DNA of 64,000 nucleotides, taken from contig NZ_JALJWV010000001.1 in NCBI RefSeq assembly GCF_024169655.1, positions 4,632,001-4,696,000 on the forward strand, written 5' to 3'. Position numbers and translations under genes: made by a program. The notes under the pieces are model-generated. The model ran no database searches, was not told where the DNA came from, and saw nothing but the letters and a program-made list of their open reading frames with translations. Shown here piece by piece: positions 24,405 to 33,532 of the stretch. The DNA comes from Pseudomonas marginalis. GTDB lineage: Bacteria > Pseudomonadota > Gammaproteobacteria > Pseudomonadales > Pseudomonadaceae. Numbering within the stretch: the stretch's first letter is position 1; every line of letters begins with the position of its first letter.

Positions 24405-25199
24405 TCAGAACAACCCGCCCAGTGCTGCTGGCTCCCAATTCATGATTACCAGCTCTCCGCTGACTTCAGTCTTCGCCTGCCGCTGATTCGCCGTGCTATA
24501 GCGAATGTCCACCGTCTCAAAGTGGAATCCGTCGAACACACGCCGGATATCCGGGTGGTCGTTGATGCTGACCATCACCTTGCCCTTGCAGCGGCGCATG
24601 AAGTCGGCCATCCGCTCGTAGTTTTCAAAAGGAAAGTCCACGCCATAGCCTGCGGTCTGCCAGTAAGGCGGGTCCATGTAGTGGAACGTATGCGGTCGGT
24701 CGTACCGCTCCGCGCATTCCAGCCAGCCCAGGTTCTCAACGTAGGTGCCTGAGAGGCGCTGCCACGCAGCGGATAGGTTCTCCTCGATCCGCAGGAGGTT
24801 GATCGCCGGCCCCGTGGTGGCTGTGCCGAATGTCTGCCCGCTGACCTTCCCCGCAAACGCATGGTGCTGCAGGTAGAAAAAACGCGCTGCCCGCTGGATG
24901 TCGGTAAGTGTTTCCGGCCTGGTCATCTTCTGCCATTCGAACACCTGGCGCGAGCTAAGCGCCCACTTGAACTGGCGCACAAACTCTTCCAGGTGGTTCT
25001 GTACGACCCGGTACAACGTCACCAGGTCGCCGTTGATGTCGTTTAGAACTTCAACCGGCGCAGCCTGGGGCCGCATGAAGTAAAGCGCGGCGCCGCCGGC
25101 AAAGACCTCGACGTAACATTCATGCGGCGGGAACAGCGGGATAAGACGATCTGCCAGGCGACGCTTGCCGCCCATCCACGGGATTATTGGTGTGCTCAT
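24405..25199 (-). CDS. DNA adenine methylase (D12 class)
   Basis: A 264-residue Dam-like N6-adenine methyltransferase. PWMGGKRRLADRLIPLFP and FAGGAALYF form the S-adenosylmethionine site, and DPPYW is the catalytic motif. The start is at ATG 25199 with MSTPIIPWMGG; an upstream extension of 73 residues runs over a hairpin-rich spacer and is rejected. GATC is the usual Dam target but specificity is not provable here. As the last cargo gene before the portal it may protect phage DNA from restriction or time replication. Confidence 0.9.
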   Translation of the reverse strand: MSTPIIPWMGGKRRLADRLIPLFPPHECYVEVFAGGAALYFMRPQAAPVEVLNDINGDLVTLYRVVQNHLEEFVRQFKWALSSRQVFEWQKMTRPETLTDIQRAARFFYLQHHAFAGKVSGQTFGTATTGPAINLLRIEENLSAAWQRLSGTYVENLGWLECAERYDRPHTFHYMDPPYWQTAGYGVDFPFENYERMADFMRRCKGKVMVSINDHPDIRRVFDGFHFETVDIRYSTANQRQAKTEVSGELVIMNWEPAALGGLF

Positions 25200-25276
25200 A
25201 AGTGATCCTTGTTTCGACAATTGGATTCGCTTAGGCTTCGCACCCCCTGCGCAGTGGGGCGAGGCCTTGGTTGGAG

Positions 25277-25329
25277 CACTCGGCGTGTTCGAGTGTTTCA
25301 GCGTCGAACCGGTGTTGACGCACCGGTTC
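25277..25329. other. Inverted repeats in the Dam-portal spacer
   Basis: GAACCGGTG (25306-25314) and CACCGGTTC (25321-25329) form a perfect 9-bp stem with a 6-nt loop. CACTCG/CGAGTG lies just to the left. The hairpins follow the portal stop on the minus strand and may end the Q transcript, though without a T-run. Confidence 0.5.
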
Positions 25330-25356
25330 GTCGCCTCGTTTGCTGCGCAGGGGTTT

Positions 25357-26406
25357 TTAGTCCCCCACGGGAATTTCATAGGGCTTGAACCGCACCACCT
25401 CCTCCCCGAGCCAGTCATTCACCTGCGCCATGCGCGCCTGAATCGGCTCCAGCTCATTGGCCGCATAGATCTGCGCCGCCTCCCTGATCGACCCAAACCC
25501 ACCAGCGTTCTGCGGCACAATGCCCATCAACTGCGGCGGAATGCGCAAGCTGGCCAGCACGTCGTCGCGGGTCTGGTTTTTGATCGAGTTGAATTCGTCC
25601 TTGGCCGTCACTTCGCTGACCGGGATGATCTGCAACCCGTCCTTTTTGCCGTTCGGCGAGTACACAAACAGGTTGCGGAAGTTGCCAGGCCCCTTGGAAT
25701 CCTTGAGCGCCTTGCGCAGGGAGTCGACGTCCGCTTCGTTCTGCGCGGCATCGGTCATGTAGAGGATGAAGCCGGCATGACTGCCGTTTTCGTAGTACTT
25801 GCGCCGAAACAGCGTGGCCGACTCGTTCAGCAATGCCGACTGCAAGGCGCTGATCCACTCAGGCAGGCCGTACACTTCCTGGTGCAGATCCGCCTCCCGC
25901 AGGTGGAAAACGGTGCCCGGCTCAAATTCGTGCTCTTCCTTCCAGCCCTGGACCATGAACTGCCGGCCATCCTTGCCCGAGCGCATGTACTTCGCCAGAG
26001 GCGGTACCAGCTCGCGCACCGGGCCGAGCATCGAGCGCCGTCCTTCCAGATACCCGTTACCCAGGCACAGGAAGTCCAGGGCGAACTGCTCGAACGCCGC
26101 GCGCGACAACAGCCGGTGCGGGATAAACGTCTTGCTCAACAGGTTGCGCTTGAACATCAGTCCCGAATGCAGATGCACGCTGGAACCCACCGAACGTGCC
26201 AGGCCATCCAGAGACAGCGGCGGCTCGTACCAGCGCCCGTTAAACCAGCACTCCAGATAATCAAACACCTCTCGGCCACTCAGCACCGGTGACGGATCGC
26301 CGAAGCTGAACGCCTCCATCTTGCTGTCACTGCGCGGAATAAACTCCTGCGTTGCAACCGTGGAAGGCTGGGCCACTTGCTTGGTATTTCTGCGGCGGTT
26401 CGACAT
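25357..26406 (-). CDS. Q: Phage portal protein (P2 gpQ family)
   Basis: A 349-residue PBSX-type portal protein, close to P2 gpQ length. PPLSLDGLARSVGSSVHLHS and LARIPPQLMG-like SLRIPPQLMGIVPQNAGGFG are family hallmarks. Twelve copies form the head vertex through which DNA enters. The ATG at 26406 shares its first base with the terminase stop (TGATG), and it is transcribed leftward with terminase as in P2. An upstream in-frame start at 26487 lies inside terminase and is rejected. Confidence 0.95.
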   Translation of the reverse strand: MSNRRRNTKQVAQPSTVATQEFIPRSDSKMEAFSFGDPSPVLSGREVFDYLECWFNGRWYEPPLSLDGLARSVGSSVHLHSGLMFKRNLLSKTFIPHRLLSRAAFEQFALDFLCLGNGYLEGRRSMLGPVRELVPPLAKYMRSGKDGRQFMVQGWKEEHEFEPGTVFHLREADLHQEVYGLPEWISALQSALLNESATLFRRKYYENGSHAGFILYMTDAAQNEADVDSLRKALKDSKGPGNFRNLFVYSPNGKKDGLQIIPVSEVTAKDEFNSIKNQTRDDVLASLRIPPQLMGIVPQNAGGFGSIREAAQIYAANELEPIQARMAQVNDWLGEEVVRFKPYEIPVGD

Positions 26407-28163
26407 CAAAAAATCTCCATCCGCCCGGTGTTGGCAGACGTCTGCCCCTCCAGCGGTTCGTTGTGCAATGCGTGAAAGAGCGCCCATGCCAGGTCGGCGT
26501 GGCCGGTGTTGTCGTTGCGGCCGGCGGTGTAGGTGAATTGGCGACCGCCTGCGGTGATGGTCTTGCGGATCGCCATCAATGACTGCGCCATGTCGGTCCA
26601 GCCGGCGTCGAACTCCAGCCGGCCCCGGTGGATCACGTCGTAGGCCTTCAGCACCAGGCGGGTCTTGACCTCAGGCGAATAGCTGAACGTGGTGACATTG
26701 GGGAAGAATTGGCGCACCAGCTGCGCCACGCCGCTGCCCAGGCCGGTGACATCGATCCCGATGTACGTCACCCAGTAGCGGTCGCAGACGGCTTTGATCA
26801 CGCTGGCCTGGGCCGCGAAATCCATGCCACGGAACTGGTGACGCTCCAGCACCCGGAACTTGCCCCCAGGTACCAAAGGCGGTGCGACCACCACCAGACC
26901 CGAGCAATCGCCGGTTTCCGCCGGGTCATACCCCACCCACACCTGGCGGTCGCCGAACGGTCGCATCGCAAACGGCTTGTAGTCCTCTGCCCACTCGACC
27001 CAGCTGTCGACCATGCAGGGCTGCAACACCGTCAGCGGGAAAATGCTAGCGCCGTCGTCGACGAATTCGCACATGAGCAGGTTGGCGAACGCTTCCGGGC
27101 TGTACTCCCGCCGCAGTTCTTCAATGTCGAACAGGTCGCAACCGCCCTGCTCCGCGTCGAGGATGGTGACGATCTGTCGCCACAACCGGTCTTCGCAGAA
27201 CCTACCCTGCTGGAGCGCCCCGTGGGATACATCGACTTTGGTGTGTTGCGCCGCCGGTTTGCCCTTGTTGAAGCGCTCGCCCGTCCAGAAGGTGTAGGCC
27301 TCATGGGCCATGGTCGACGGCGTCGAGAAGTAGGTTTTGCGCCACTTCTTGTGCATCGCCATACCCGACGCAACCTTGTTCAACTCCTCAAACTTGAACG
27401 TCCAGAAGAATTCGTCGAAGTAGAAATTGCCGTGGTAGCCCTGGGCGGTGCGCGCGTTGGTGCCGAGGAAAAACAGCTCCGCTCCATTGGGCAGAACGAT
27501 AGGATCACCTGTCAGCTCGACACCGATAACCTCGCGGGCAAACGCCTGGATGTACCCACGGAACAGGTAGGCCTGGTTCTTCGATGCCGACAGGAAGATC
27601 TGATTGCGCCCGGTCTCCAGCGCATCAATGAACGCCTCGCGGGCAAAGTAGTAAGTGGCACCGATCTGACGGCTTTTGAGGATGACGCGGGTTCGCTGAT
27701 TGCCGGCCCGGTACCAATCTTTTTGGTAGTCGAAGCACCCATCGATAAACGCCTCACGCAGCAGCTCGATCTGGTCTTCGCTGATGTCGTTTTTCGGCGT
27801 CTTTTTCTTCGGCCCCTCGTTGCGCTTGGCGAGGTTGGGGTTGAGTTCGGTTTCGGTGCCGCCACCCTGAAAGCGCTGAATGCGGGCCTGGCGCTCCAGC
27901 TGTCGGTGCAGCAGGTCAATCTCTTTAAAATCGCCGCCGCTCTTCCCTTCCTTGAGGATCAGTTGCACCAGCCGCGCTTCCAGCGCCCCGCCGATTCGCT
28001 CGATATTATCCGCCCGGTCCCACTCGTCACGGGCCTTCCAGCTGTGTAACGTTTTTTCCTTTTCGCCCGTAGCCTCGGCAATCTCACAGATGCGCCAACC
28101 CATCCAATACAGAAACTTGGATTGGCGTCGGGGATCGATTGGGAGCAGTTCAGTCGTAGTCAT
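26406..28163 (-). CDS. P: Terminase large subunit (P2 gpP family)
   Basis: A 585-residue terminase ATPase/nuclease. The N-terminus starts MTTTELLPIDPRRQSKFLYW, a helix-turn-helix-like region shared with P2 gpP. KSRQIGATYYFA is the ATPase loop and YFDEFFWTF the Walker B, while VGYDPAETGDCSGLVV begins the RNase H-like nuclease domain. With the small subunit encoded at 30201 it cuts cos and drives packaging. No strong ribosome site precedes the ATG. It is divergent from the scaffold gene over 155 bp holding an Ogr-type site. Confidence 0.95.
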   Translation of the reverse strand: MTTTELLPIDPRRQSKFLYWMGWRICEIAEATGEKEKTLHSWKARDEWDRADNIERIGGALEARLVQLILKEGKSGGDFKEIDLLHRQLERQARIQRFQGGGTETELNPNLAKRNEGPKKKTPKNDISEDQIELLREAFIDGCFDYQKDWYRAGNQRTRVILKSRQIGATYYFAREAFIDALETGRNQIFLSASKNQAYLFRGYIQAFAREVIGVELTGDPIVLPNGAELFFLGTNARTAQGYHGNFYFDEFFWTFKFEELNKVASGMAMHKKWRKTYFSTPSTMAHEAYTFWTGERFNKGKPAAQHTKVDVSHGALQQGRFCEDRLWRQIVTILDAEQGGCDLFDIEELRREYSPEAFANLLMCEFVDDGASIFPLTVLQPCMVDSWVEWAEDYKPFAMRPFGDRQVWVGYDPAETGDCSGLVVVAPPLVPGGKFRVLERHQFRGMDFAAQASVIKAVCDRYWVTYIGIDVTGLGSGVAQLVRQFFPNVTTFSYSPEVKTRLVLKAYDVIHRGRLEFDAGWTDMAQSLMAIRKTITAGGRQFTYTAGRNDNTGHADLAWALFHALHNEPLEGQTSANTGRMEIF

Positions 28164-28209
28164 GGCCGCGATGCTGCCGCCCGCGCTTGCGAGTCAGTAG
28201 CGCCGCCCC

Positions 28210-28230
28210 TTGTAGTTCCGCTCTCTACAA
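28210..28230. promoter_or_regulatory. Late activator (Ogr-type) site for the P/Q and O operons
   Basis: TTGTAG and CTACAA form an inverted repeat (TTGTA-N11-TACAA layout, 21 bp) midway between the divergent terminase and scaffold genes. Sites of the same geometry precede V and FI, and the phage encodes an Ogr zinc-finger activator. One site may serve both directions. Confidence 0.7.
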
Positions 28231-28318
28231 TCCCGCCCCGTTGCCGCAACTCGCGCGCGTCACGACCATGCCCCTCATTGCAACGCACTTAGCGCCCAAC
28301 GCATTGAGGATTCCCGGC

Positions 28319-29149
28319 ATGAAGAAATTTCGCAGCAATTGGTTCCGCGTCGCCGTCGAGGGCGCTACCTCCGACAAGCGGACCATCAAACGCAGCTGGC
28401 TGGAACAGGCTGCGAAGAACTTCAACCCGTCCACCTATGGCGCCCGTATCTGGCTGGAGCATTTCCGCAGCCTGCTGCCCGACAGCCCGTTCAAAGCCTA
28501 TGGCGACGTGCTCGCGGTCAAGACCGAAGAAGTGGAAATCAACGGTGCGAAAAAGCTGGCCCTGTTCGTCCAGGTCGAACCGACGCCCGATCTGATCGCC
28601 ATGAACAAGGCCAAGCAGAAGATTTATACCTCGATAGAAATCGACGACAGCTTCTCGGACACCGGCGAGGCCTACATCGTCGGCCTGGCGGTGACCGACT
28701 CCCCGGCCAGCCTGGGCACCGACGTACTGTCTTTCTCTGCGCAGAAGCCCGAATCCAGCCCATTCAAAGACCGCCATTATTCCGCGACGTCGATGTTCAC
28801 CGAGGCGGTGGAAACCGAGCTGCAGTTTGAGGAAATCGAGGACAAGCCCAGCCTCGGCGCCCAGCTTTTCAGCAAGGTGCAGGCGCTCTTGGGCGGCAAA
28901 CAAGCGAAGGACGATGCCGAATTCGCTCAGATGGGCCAGGCCGTGGAAGCGATTGCCGACCACGTCAAAGACCTGCCCGACCAACTGGCCGCTGAGAAGA
29001 AATTCTCCGGCGAGCTGAATACCAAGGTTGAGCAGCTCAGCAAAGACTTGGTCGATCTGAAAACCACCCTCGGCAAGACCCAAGACCACTCCCAAACCCA
29101 GCGCCCACCGGTAACCGGCGGCGGCAAACAAGCCCTGGCTGAGTTCTGA
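28319..29149 (+). CDS. O: Capsid scaffolding protein/protease (P2 gpO family)
   Basis: A 276-residue GPO-family protein starting MKKFRSNWFRVAVEGATSDK; KNFNPSTYGARIWLEHFRS is a family hallmark. The N-terminal half is a serine protease that matures the capsid, and the C-terminal helical half (VEQLSKDLVDLKTTLGKT) is the internal scaffold. The start at ATG 28319 matches P2 gpO; the longer frame from 28187 covers the late promoter. It begins the rightward head operon. Confidence 0.94.
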   Translation: MKKFRSNWFRVAVEGATSDKRTIKRSWLEQAAKNFNPSTYGARIWLEHFRSLLPDSPFKAYGDVLAVKTEEVEINGAKKLALFVQVEPTPDLIAMNKAKQKIYTSIEIDDSFSDTGEAYIVGLAVTDSPASLGTDVLSFSAQKPESSPFKDRHYSATSMFTEAVETELQFEEIEDKPSLGAQLFSKVQALLGGKQAKDDAEFAQMGQAVEAIADHVKDLPDQLAAEKKFSGELNTKVEQLSKDLVDLKTTLGKTQDHSQTQRPPVTGGGKQALAEF

Positions 29150-29189
29150 CCTGCGGCCTTCACCGCCCAGCCCACTATCGGAGATACCC

Positions 29190-30197
29190 ATGCGTAACGA
29201 CACTCGAAAACTCTACACCGGCTACCTCAGCCAGGTCGCACAACTCAACGGTGTGGAATCGACCACCGCCACGTTCAGCGTTGACCCAACTATCCAGCAG
29301 CGCTTGGAAACCAAGATCCAGGAGTCGAGCGAGTTCCTGACCAAAATTAACGTCATCGGCGTCGACGAGCAGGAAGGCGAAAAAGTCGGCTTGGGCGTGG
29401 GCGGCACCGTTGCCAGCCGCACCAACACCAACGTAAAAAAACGCGAGCCGCGCAGCATCGGTACCCTGTCGAGCGACAAGTACAAGGCCGAGCAAACCGA
29501 CTTCGACACCTTCGTCAGCTACAAACAGCTCGACGCCTGGGCCAAGTTCCCGGACTTCCAAACCCGACTGTCTGGTGCCATTGCGCAACGTCAGGCGCTC
29601 GACCGTATCCAGATCGGTTTCTACGGCACCTCGGCGGCCGAGCAAACCGACCGCACGGCGCACCCGTTGTTGGAAGACGTCAACATCGGCTGGCTCCAGC
29701 AGTACCGCACCCATGCCCCCGACCGTGTACTGAAGGAAGGCGCTACCCCCGGTAAGATCACCATTGGTAAAACCGGCGACTTCAAAAACATCGACGCCCT
29801 GGTCTACGACGCCATCCAGTTGCTGGACCCTTGGTATCGCCGCAACCCCGGTCTGGTTGTGCTGACCGGCCGCGAGCTGGTCCACGACAAGTTCTTGGCC
29901 CTGGTCAACAAGGACCAGGACGCGACCAACACCCTGGCAAGCGACCTGATCATCTCGCAACGTCGCGTCGGTGGCCTGCCGCTGTATGAGGTGCCGTACA
30001 TCCCTGAAGGCACGATCCTCATCACCACTTTCGCCAACCTGTCGGTGTACTGGCAGATCGGCGCCCGTCGCCGTTACCTCAAGGAAGAGCCGGAGTGGAA
30101 CCGTGTCTCCAACTTCGAATCGTCGAACGAGGCCTATGTGGTTGAGGAATACGGCCTGGGTTGCCTGCTGGAAAACATCACTCCGGTTGAGGGTTAA
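29190..30197 (+). CDS. N: Major capsid protein (P2 gpN family)
   Basis: A 335-residue P2-family major capsid protein (gpN is 357). MRNDTRKLYTGYLSQVAQLN at the N-terminus, GTVASRTNTNVKKREPRSIG in the middle and VVEEYGLGCLLENI near the end are conserved across the family. It builds the icosahedral shell after cleavage by the scaffold protease. GGAG lies ten bases before the ATG, and the gene follows the scaffold by 40 bp. Confidence 0.97.
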   Translation: MRNDTRKLYTGYLSQVAQLNGVESTTATFSVDPTIQQRLETKIQESSEFLTKINVIGVDEQEGEKVGLGVGGTVASRTNTNVKKREPRSIGTLSSDKYKAEQTDFDTFVSYKQLDAWAKFPDFQTRLSGAIAQRQALDRIQIGFYGTSAAEQTDRTAHPLLEDVNIGWLQQYRTHAPDRVLKEGATPGKITIGKTGDFKNIDALVYDAIQLLDPWYRRNPGLVVLTGRELVHDKFLALVNKDQDATNTLASDLIISQRRVGGLPLYEVPYIPEGTILITTFANLSVYWQIGARRRYLKEEPEWNRVSNFESSNEAYVVEEYGLGCLLENITPVEG

Positions 30198-30200
30198 CCC

Positions 30201-30902
30201 ATGGCACTCAGCATCGCCCAAGCCCACCAACGCCGCGCTCGCGCGGCAATGGAAGCGGCCAAAACGGCGCCGCAGCAGTCTATGGCCGGTGCCACCGCCT
30301 ACGAGCATCAGTTGAATCAGTTGCTGCAGGACCGGCTGCGCTTGAAAGCCATCCAGTCCAACGAAGGCAAGGCCGCGCTCAAGCTGCAACTGCTCCCCGA
30401 GTACATCCCGTATGTCGAGGGTGTGCTCGAAGCCGGCAACGGTGCCCAAGACGACGTCATGACCACCGTCATGGTCTGGCGCATTGACGTCGAGGACTAC
30501 AGCGGCGCCTTGGATATTGCGGACTACGTGCTCAAGCACAAGCTGATCATGCCTGACCGTTTTGAGCGCACCACCGGTTGCCTAGTGGCGGAGGAAATTG
30601 CCACCGCCGCGCTGAAAGCCCAGAAGGCCAACGGCAGTTTCGACTTGAGCATCTTGCACCGCACCGTCGAACTGACCGAAGCAGAAGACATGCCCGATCA
30701 GGCCCGCGCCAAGCTGTTCCTGGCAACGGGCCGCGCGACCTTGCATGGCATCACCGCCGAAGAGCCAGGCCAGCCCGGGCAGATTCAAGCCGGTATCGAT
30801 CTGCTCAAACGCGCCATCGAGCTGCACGACGGCTGCGGCGGCAAGAAGGATTTGGACGGCGCCGAACGCCTCCTGAAAAAACAGGCTGCCCCCAGCAGCT
30901 AA
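30201..30902 (+). CDS. M: Terminase small subunit (P2 gpM family)
   Basis: A 233-residue gpM-type protein. A positively charged N-terminus (HQRRARAAMEAAKTAP) is followed by the conserved DVMTTVMVWRIDVEDYSGAL region. The small subunit recognises the cos region and positions the large subunit for cutting. It starts 3 bp after the capsid stop in the same operon. Confidence 0.93.
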   Translation: MALSIAQAHQRRARAAMEAAKTAPQQSMAGATAYEHQLNQLLQDRLRLKAIQSNEGKAALKLQLLPEYIPYVEGVLEAGNGAQDDVMTTVMVWRIDVEDYSGALDIADYVLKHKLIMPDRFERTTGCLVAEEIATAALKAQKANGSFDLSILHRTVELTEAEDMPDQARAKLFLATGRATLHGITAEEPGQPGQIQAGIDLLKRAIELHDGCGGKKDLDGAERLLKKQAAPSS

Positions 30903-31004
30903 CCGAGCGTCCCCACGCACCCCGCCGGCTCGGGGCGGATCGGCCAGGCCGCTCCTCCTGAACGTGAAGCCCCGACCACCGGCGACCTATTTTCGAGTGC
31001 AGTC

Positions 31005-31466
31005 ATGAGTGCATTTGTAGCCAGCGGCACCGTCGACAGCGGCCATATCAACACCGACCCGTTCTGGCCGTCGATTGATCTGGACGGCTTGCGCGCCACC
31101 CTGCGCATCGACGGCAGCGTCACCCCAGCCCGCCTGGAAACCGCCGTAATCGCCGCCGCAATCAACCTGAACAACGAACTGAGCGAATGGCGAGTAGCCC
31201 AACAGACCGCTGGCTACGCCACCCTGGCGGAGGTGCCGGGTGATCGCATCAAGGACGTGTCGGTAAAGGTCCACCTCTATCGCCGCGCGATCGAGGCCGG
31301 AACCGGCGCCGAAGTCTGTGAGCGTTACCGCGACTACAGCGCGACCAATACCGGCATCGACAAAGCGGAAGCCCTCACCCCGAACATCGACGACTACCGC
31401 CGCGACCTGCGCTGGGCTGTGCGCGACTTCCTCGGCCGCACCCGCACCACCGTGGAGCTGATCTGA
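31005..31466 (+). CDS. L: Head completion/stabilisation protein (P2 gpL family)
   Basis: A 153-residue GPL protein. FWPSIDLDGLRATLRIDG and YRRDLRWAVRDFLGR match the family that closes the portal of the filled head and forms the connector to the tail. The 102-bp gap before it has no evident gene. Its stop overlaps the X gene start by one base. Confidence 0.93.
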   Translation: MSAFVASGTVDSGHINTDPFWPSIDLDGLRATLRIDGSVTPARLETAVIAAAINLNNELSEWRVAQQTAGYATLAEVPGDRIKDVSVKVHLYRRAIEAGTGAEVCERYRDYSATNTGIDKAEALTPNIDDYRRDLRWAVRDFLGRTRTTVELI

Positions 31467-31678
31467 TGCCCGTCGCCGTCCGCGCCAATCAAAGCGACAC
31501 CGTCGACGCACTCTGCTGGCGGCACTACGGCCGCACCGCAGGCGTCACCGAGGCCGTGCTTGAAGCCAACCCCGGCCTGGCAGACCACGGCCCCATCTTG
31601 CCGCAAGGCCTTGTCGTCAACATGCCCGAAGCCCAAACCAGCGCGCCCCAGCGGCAGATGGTGAACCTATGGGACTGA
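31466..31678 (+). CDS. X: Tail protein X (P2 gpX family)
   Basis: A 70-residue protein with a LysM-like fold: VRANQSDTVDALCWRHYGRT at the N-terminus and ANPGLADHGPILPQGLVVNM. It is an essential tail component in P2, probably binding the tail tip or cell wall. The ATG shares one base with the gpL stop. Confidence 0.94.
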   Translation: MPVAVRANQSDTVDALCWRHYGRTAGVTEAVLEANPGLADHGPILPQGLVVNMPEAQTSAPQRQMVNLWD

Positions 31679-31723
31679 CACCGCAGCACCAAGCCCTTGA
31701 ACCCACCAACCCTGGACAACGGA

Positions 31724-32047
31724 ATGAAGCGCATGCCTGAACGTCCCGACACATGGGCCTGGCTCGCCGCCTGGCTCGAACAGAACTGGCCGACTCTTTA
31801 CGCCGGAGTCCTCGCCTTGATCATCGCTGCCCTGCGGATCATGTACGGCGGCGGCACCCTCCGGCGCATGCTGATCGAGGCCCCGCTGTGCGGCACGCTG
31901 GCCTTGGCCGCGAGCCACGGCCTGGCGCTGCTCGGCATCCCGACATCCACAGCGCCGTTCTTCGGCGGTGTAATCGGTCTGCTCGGCGTCGAAGGTACCC
32001 GAGCGGCAGCCAAGAGGTTTTTCAACCGTAAGGTGGAGCAGCTATGA
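31724..32047 (+). CDS. Holin
   Basis: A 107-residue membrane protein with three hydrophobic segments (LYAGVLALIIAALRIMYGG; GTLALAASHGLALLGI; APFFGGVIGLLGVEG), a typical phage holin topology, with a basic C-terminus. It would pore the inner membrane to release the endolysin. ATG 31724 (after GGACAACGGA) is preferred, 31733 is possible and the upstream TTG at 31697 is unlikely. The stop overlaps the endolysin ATG (ATGA). Confidence 0.85.
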   Translation: MKRMPERPDTWAWLAAWLEQNWPTLYAGVLALIIAALRIMYGGGTLRRMLIEAPLCGTLALAASHGLALLGIPTSTAPFFGGVIGLLGVEGTRAAAKRFFNRKVEQL

Positions 32048-32886
32048 CCACTCTTCGCCACGGCGACCGCTCGCAAGCGGTACTGATCCTGCAAAAGAAC
32101 CTCAACCGGCACGGCGCCAACCTCGTGCCGGACGGTGATTACGGCGACACCACTGAAGCCGCCGTCCGCGCCTATCAGGTCAAAGTCGGCCTGGTAGCCG
32201 ATGGCATCGCCGGGACCAAGACCCAGACCAGCCTGGCCGGTGGCGACTGCGCCGCTCTGTTGCGCAACCACGATCTGGTGGCCGCTGCCGAACGCCTCGG
32301 CGTACCGCTTGCGGCCATCTACGCGGTCAACGAAGTGGAATCCAAAGGCAAGGGCTTTCTCGACAACGGCAAGCCGGTGATCCTGTTCGAACGGCACATC
32401 ATGTACCGCCAGCTCGCCACGGCTCGAAACGCAGGCGATGACCCGGCCGAACTCAAGCGTCATGCCGACCAACTCGCCACCGCCAACCCTGCCTTGGTCA
32501 ACCCAAAACCCGGCGGATACATCGGCGGTACCGCCGAACACCAGCGCCTGGCAATGGCCCGCTTGATTGACGACACCGCCGCGCTGGAGTCGGCTTCCTG
32601 GGGCGCGTTCCAGATCATGGGCTTCCACTGGAAGCGCCTCGGCTATGCCAGTGTGCAGGCGTTCGTGGCAGCGATGAGTGCCGGCGAATCGCAGCAGTTC
32701 GACGCCTTCACTCGTTTTATCGAGACCGACACAGCGCTACACAAGGCCCTGAAAGCCCGCAAATGGGCCGAATTCGCCAAGCTCTACAACGGTCCGAACT
32801 ATCTGCGGAATCTCTACGACACCAAGCTCCAGCGCGCCTACGAGCGGCACGCCGGCTGCGATTGCGGACAAGGGGTGGCGGCATGA
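32044..32886 (+). CDS. Endolysin: peptidoglycan-binding plus N-acetylmuramidase
   Basis: A 280-residue lysozyme-like enzyme. Residues about 5-60 are a PG_binding_1 domain (VLILQKNLNRHGANLVPDGD followed by YGDTTEAAVRAYQ). Residues about 95-275 are an N-acetylmuramidase (DUF3380) domain with the catalytic glutamate in AVNEVESKGKGF and SASWGAFQIMGFHW. It degrades the cell wall at lysis. This replaces P2 gpK-type lysozyme. It overlaps the holin and the next small gene by four bases each. Confidence 0.93.
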   Translation: MTTLRHGDRSQAVLILQKNLNRHGANLVPDGDYGDTTEAAVRAYQVKVGLVADGIAGTKTQTSLAGGDCAALLRNHDLVAAAERLGVPLAAIYAVNEVESKGKGFLDNGKPVILFERHIMYRQLATARNAGDDPAELKRHADQLATANPALVNPKPGGYIGGTAEHQRLAMARLIDDTAALESASWGAFQIMGFHWKRLGYASVQAFVAAMSAGESQQFDAFTRFIETDTALHKALKARKWAEFAKLYNGPNYLRNLYDTKLQRAYERHAGCDCGQGVAA

Positions 32887-33086
32887 TCGACTTCGAAGCG
32901 TTGCAAAAACTACGGGTGCAGGACGGTGACCTGCTGGTGGTGCCGGAGTCGACCGAACAGGACGACATGCAGCTGTTGGCCGAGGCCATCCAGTTGATGA
33001 ATGGCGCAAGGGCAGTGATCGTGCGCGGCCCCATCAAGCAGCTCGACTCCGCGGCCATGAACAAACTCGGCTGGTACCGCGCATGA
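32883..33086 (+). CDS. Small protein of the lysis cassette, unknown
   Basis: A 67-residue acidic protein (MIDFEALQKLRVQDGDLLVV start) without membrane segments or a recognised domain. It is tied to both neighbours by ATGA overlaps, so it is clearly part of the lysis operon. The position between endolysin and Rz is conserved in Pseudomonas P2-like prophages as far as I recall. No function can be assigned. Confidence 0.75.
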   Translation: MIDFEALQKLRVQDGDLLVVPESTEQDDMQLLAEAIQLMNGARAVIVRGPIKQLDSAAMNKLGWYRA

Positions 33087-33532
33087 GCACTCTGCGCCAG
33101 GCGCTGTATGGCATCGCCCTGCTCGTCGCCCTGGCGCTGCTGATCTGGGGCCAGCAACAGCGCATCGATGTCGCCGAAAGCCAAACCGAGCTGGCAAACG
33201 CTACGGCCAAGACCGCCCGCGAAGACGCCGACCGCAACCTGGCAACCGCCAACACCCTCACCGACACCCTAAAACAGGAACGGGCGAACCAATCTGCCCT
33301 ACATACCCAGCAGGACCTGTTGCGCCAGGGCCTGGCAAAACGCGAGCGAACGATAGAGGAGCTGAAACGTGAAAACACCGAACTACGCGACTGGGCTGCT
33401 CAGCCTTTGCCTGACGCTGCTCGCCGGCTGCGCGAACGCCCCGCCGTCACCGGGGCCGCAGCTTATCGTGACTGGCTGTCCGGCCGTGGTGCCGTGCCAC
33501 CTACCGGCGACCAGCCCCCTCAACAACGGTGA
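33083..33532 (+). CDS. Spanin inner-membrane subunit (LysB/Rz-like)
   Basis: A 149-residue type II membrane protein: an N-terminal TM helix (about 8-23, GIALLVALALLIWG) followed by a long periplasmic coiled coil (about 28-105, ending IEELKRENTELRDWAAQPLP). This is the Rz/LysB pattern. With the embedded Rz1 lipoprotein it fuses the inner and outer membranes in the last step of lysis. The ATG overlaps the preceding stop. Confidence 0.9.
   Translation: MSTLRQALYGIALLVALALLIWGQQQRIDVAESQTELANATAKTAREDADRNLATANTLTDTLKQERANQSALHTQQDLLRQGLAKRERTIEELKRENTELRDWAAQPLPDAARRLRERPAVTGAAAYRDWLSGRGAVPPTGDQPPQQR

Noticed and set aside
25250..25265. GGGGCGAGGCC as the cos site
   Set aside because: Only the GGCGAGG core matches; the site at 22431 matches further and has accompanying repeats.
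25200..25418. N-terminal extension of the Dam-like methylase
   Set aside because: The 73 added residues lie over hairpins, have no methylase similarity, and MSTPIIPWMGG at 25199 is the standard family start.
26628..28049. 473-codon frame opposite the terminase gene
   Set aside because: Antisense shadow; the minus-strand frame carries ATPase and nuclease motifs and the expected P2 position.
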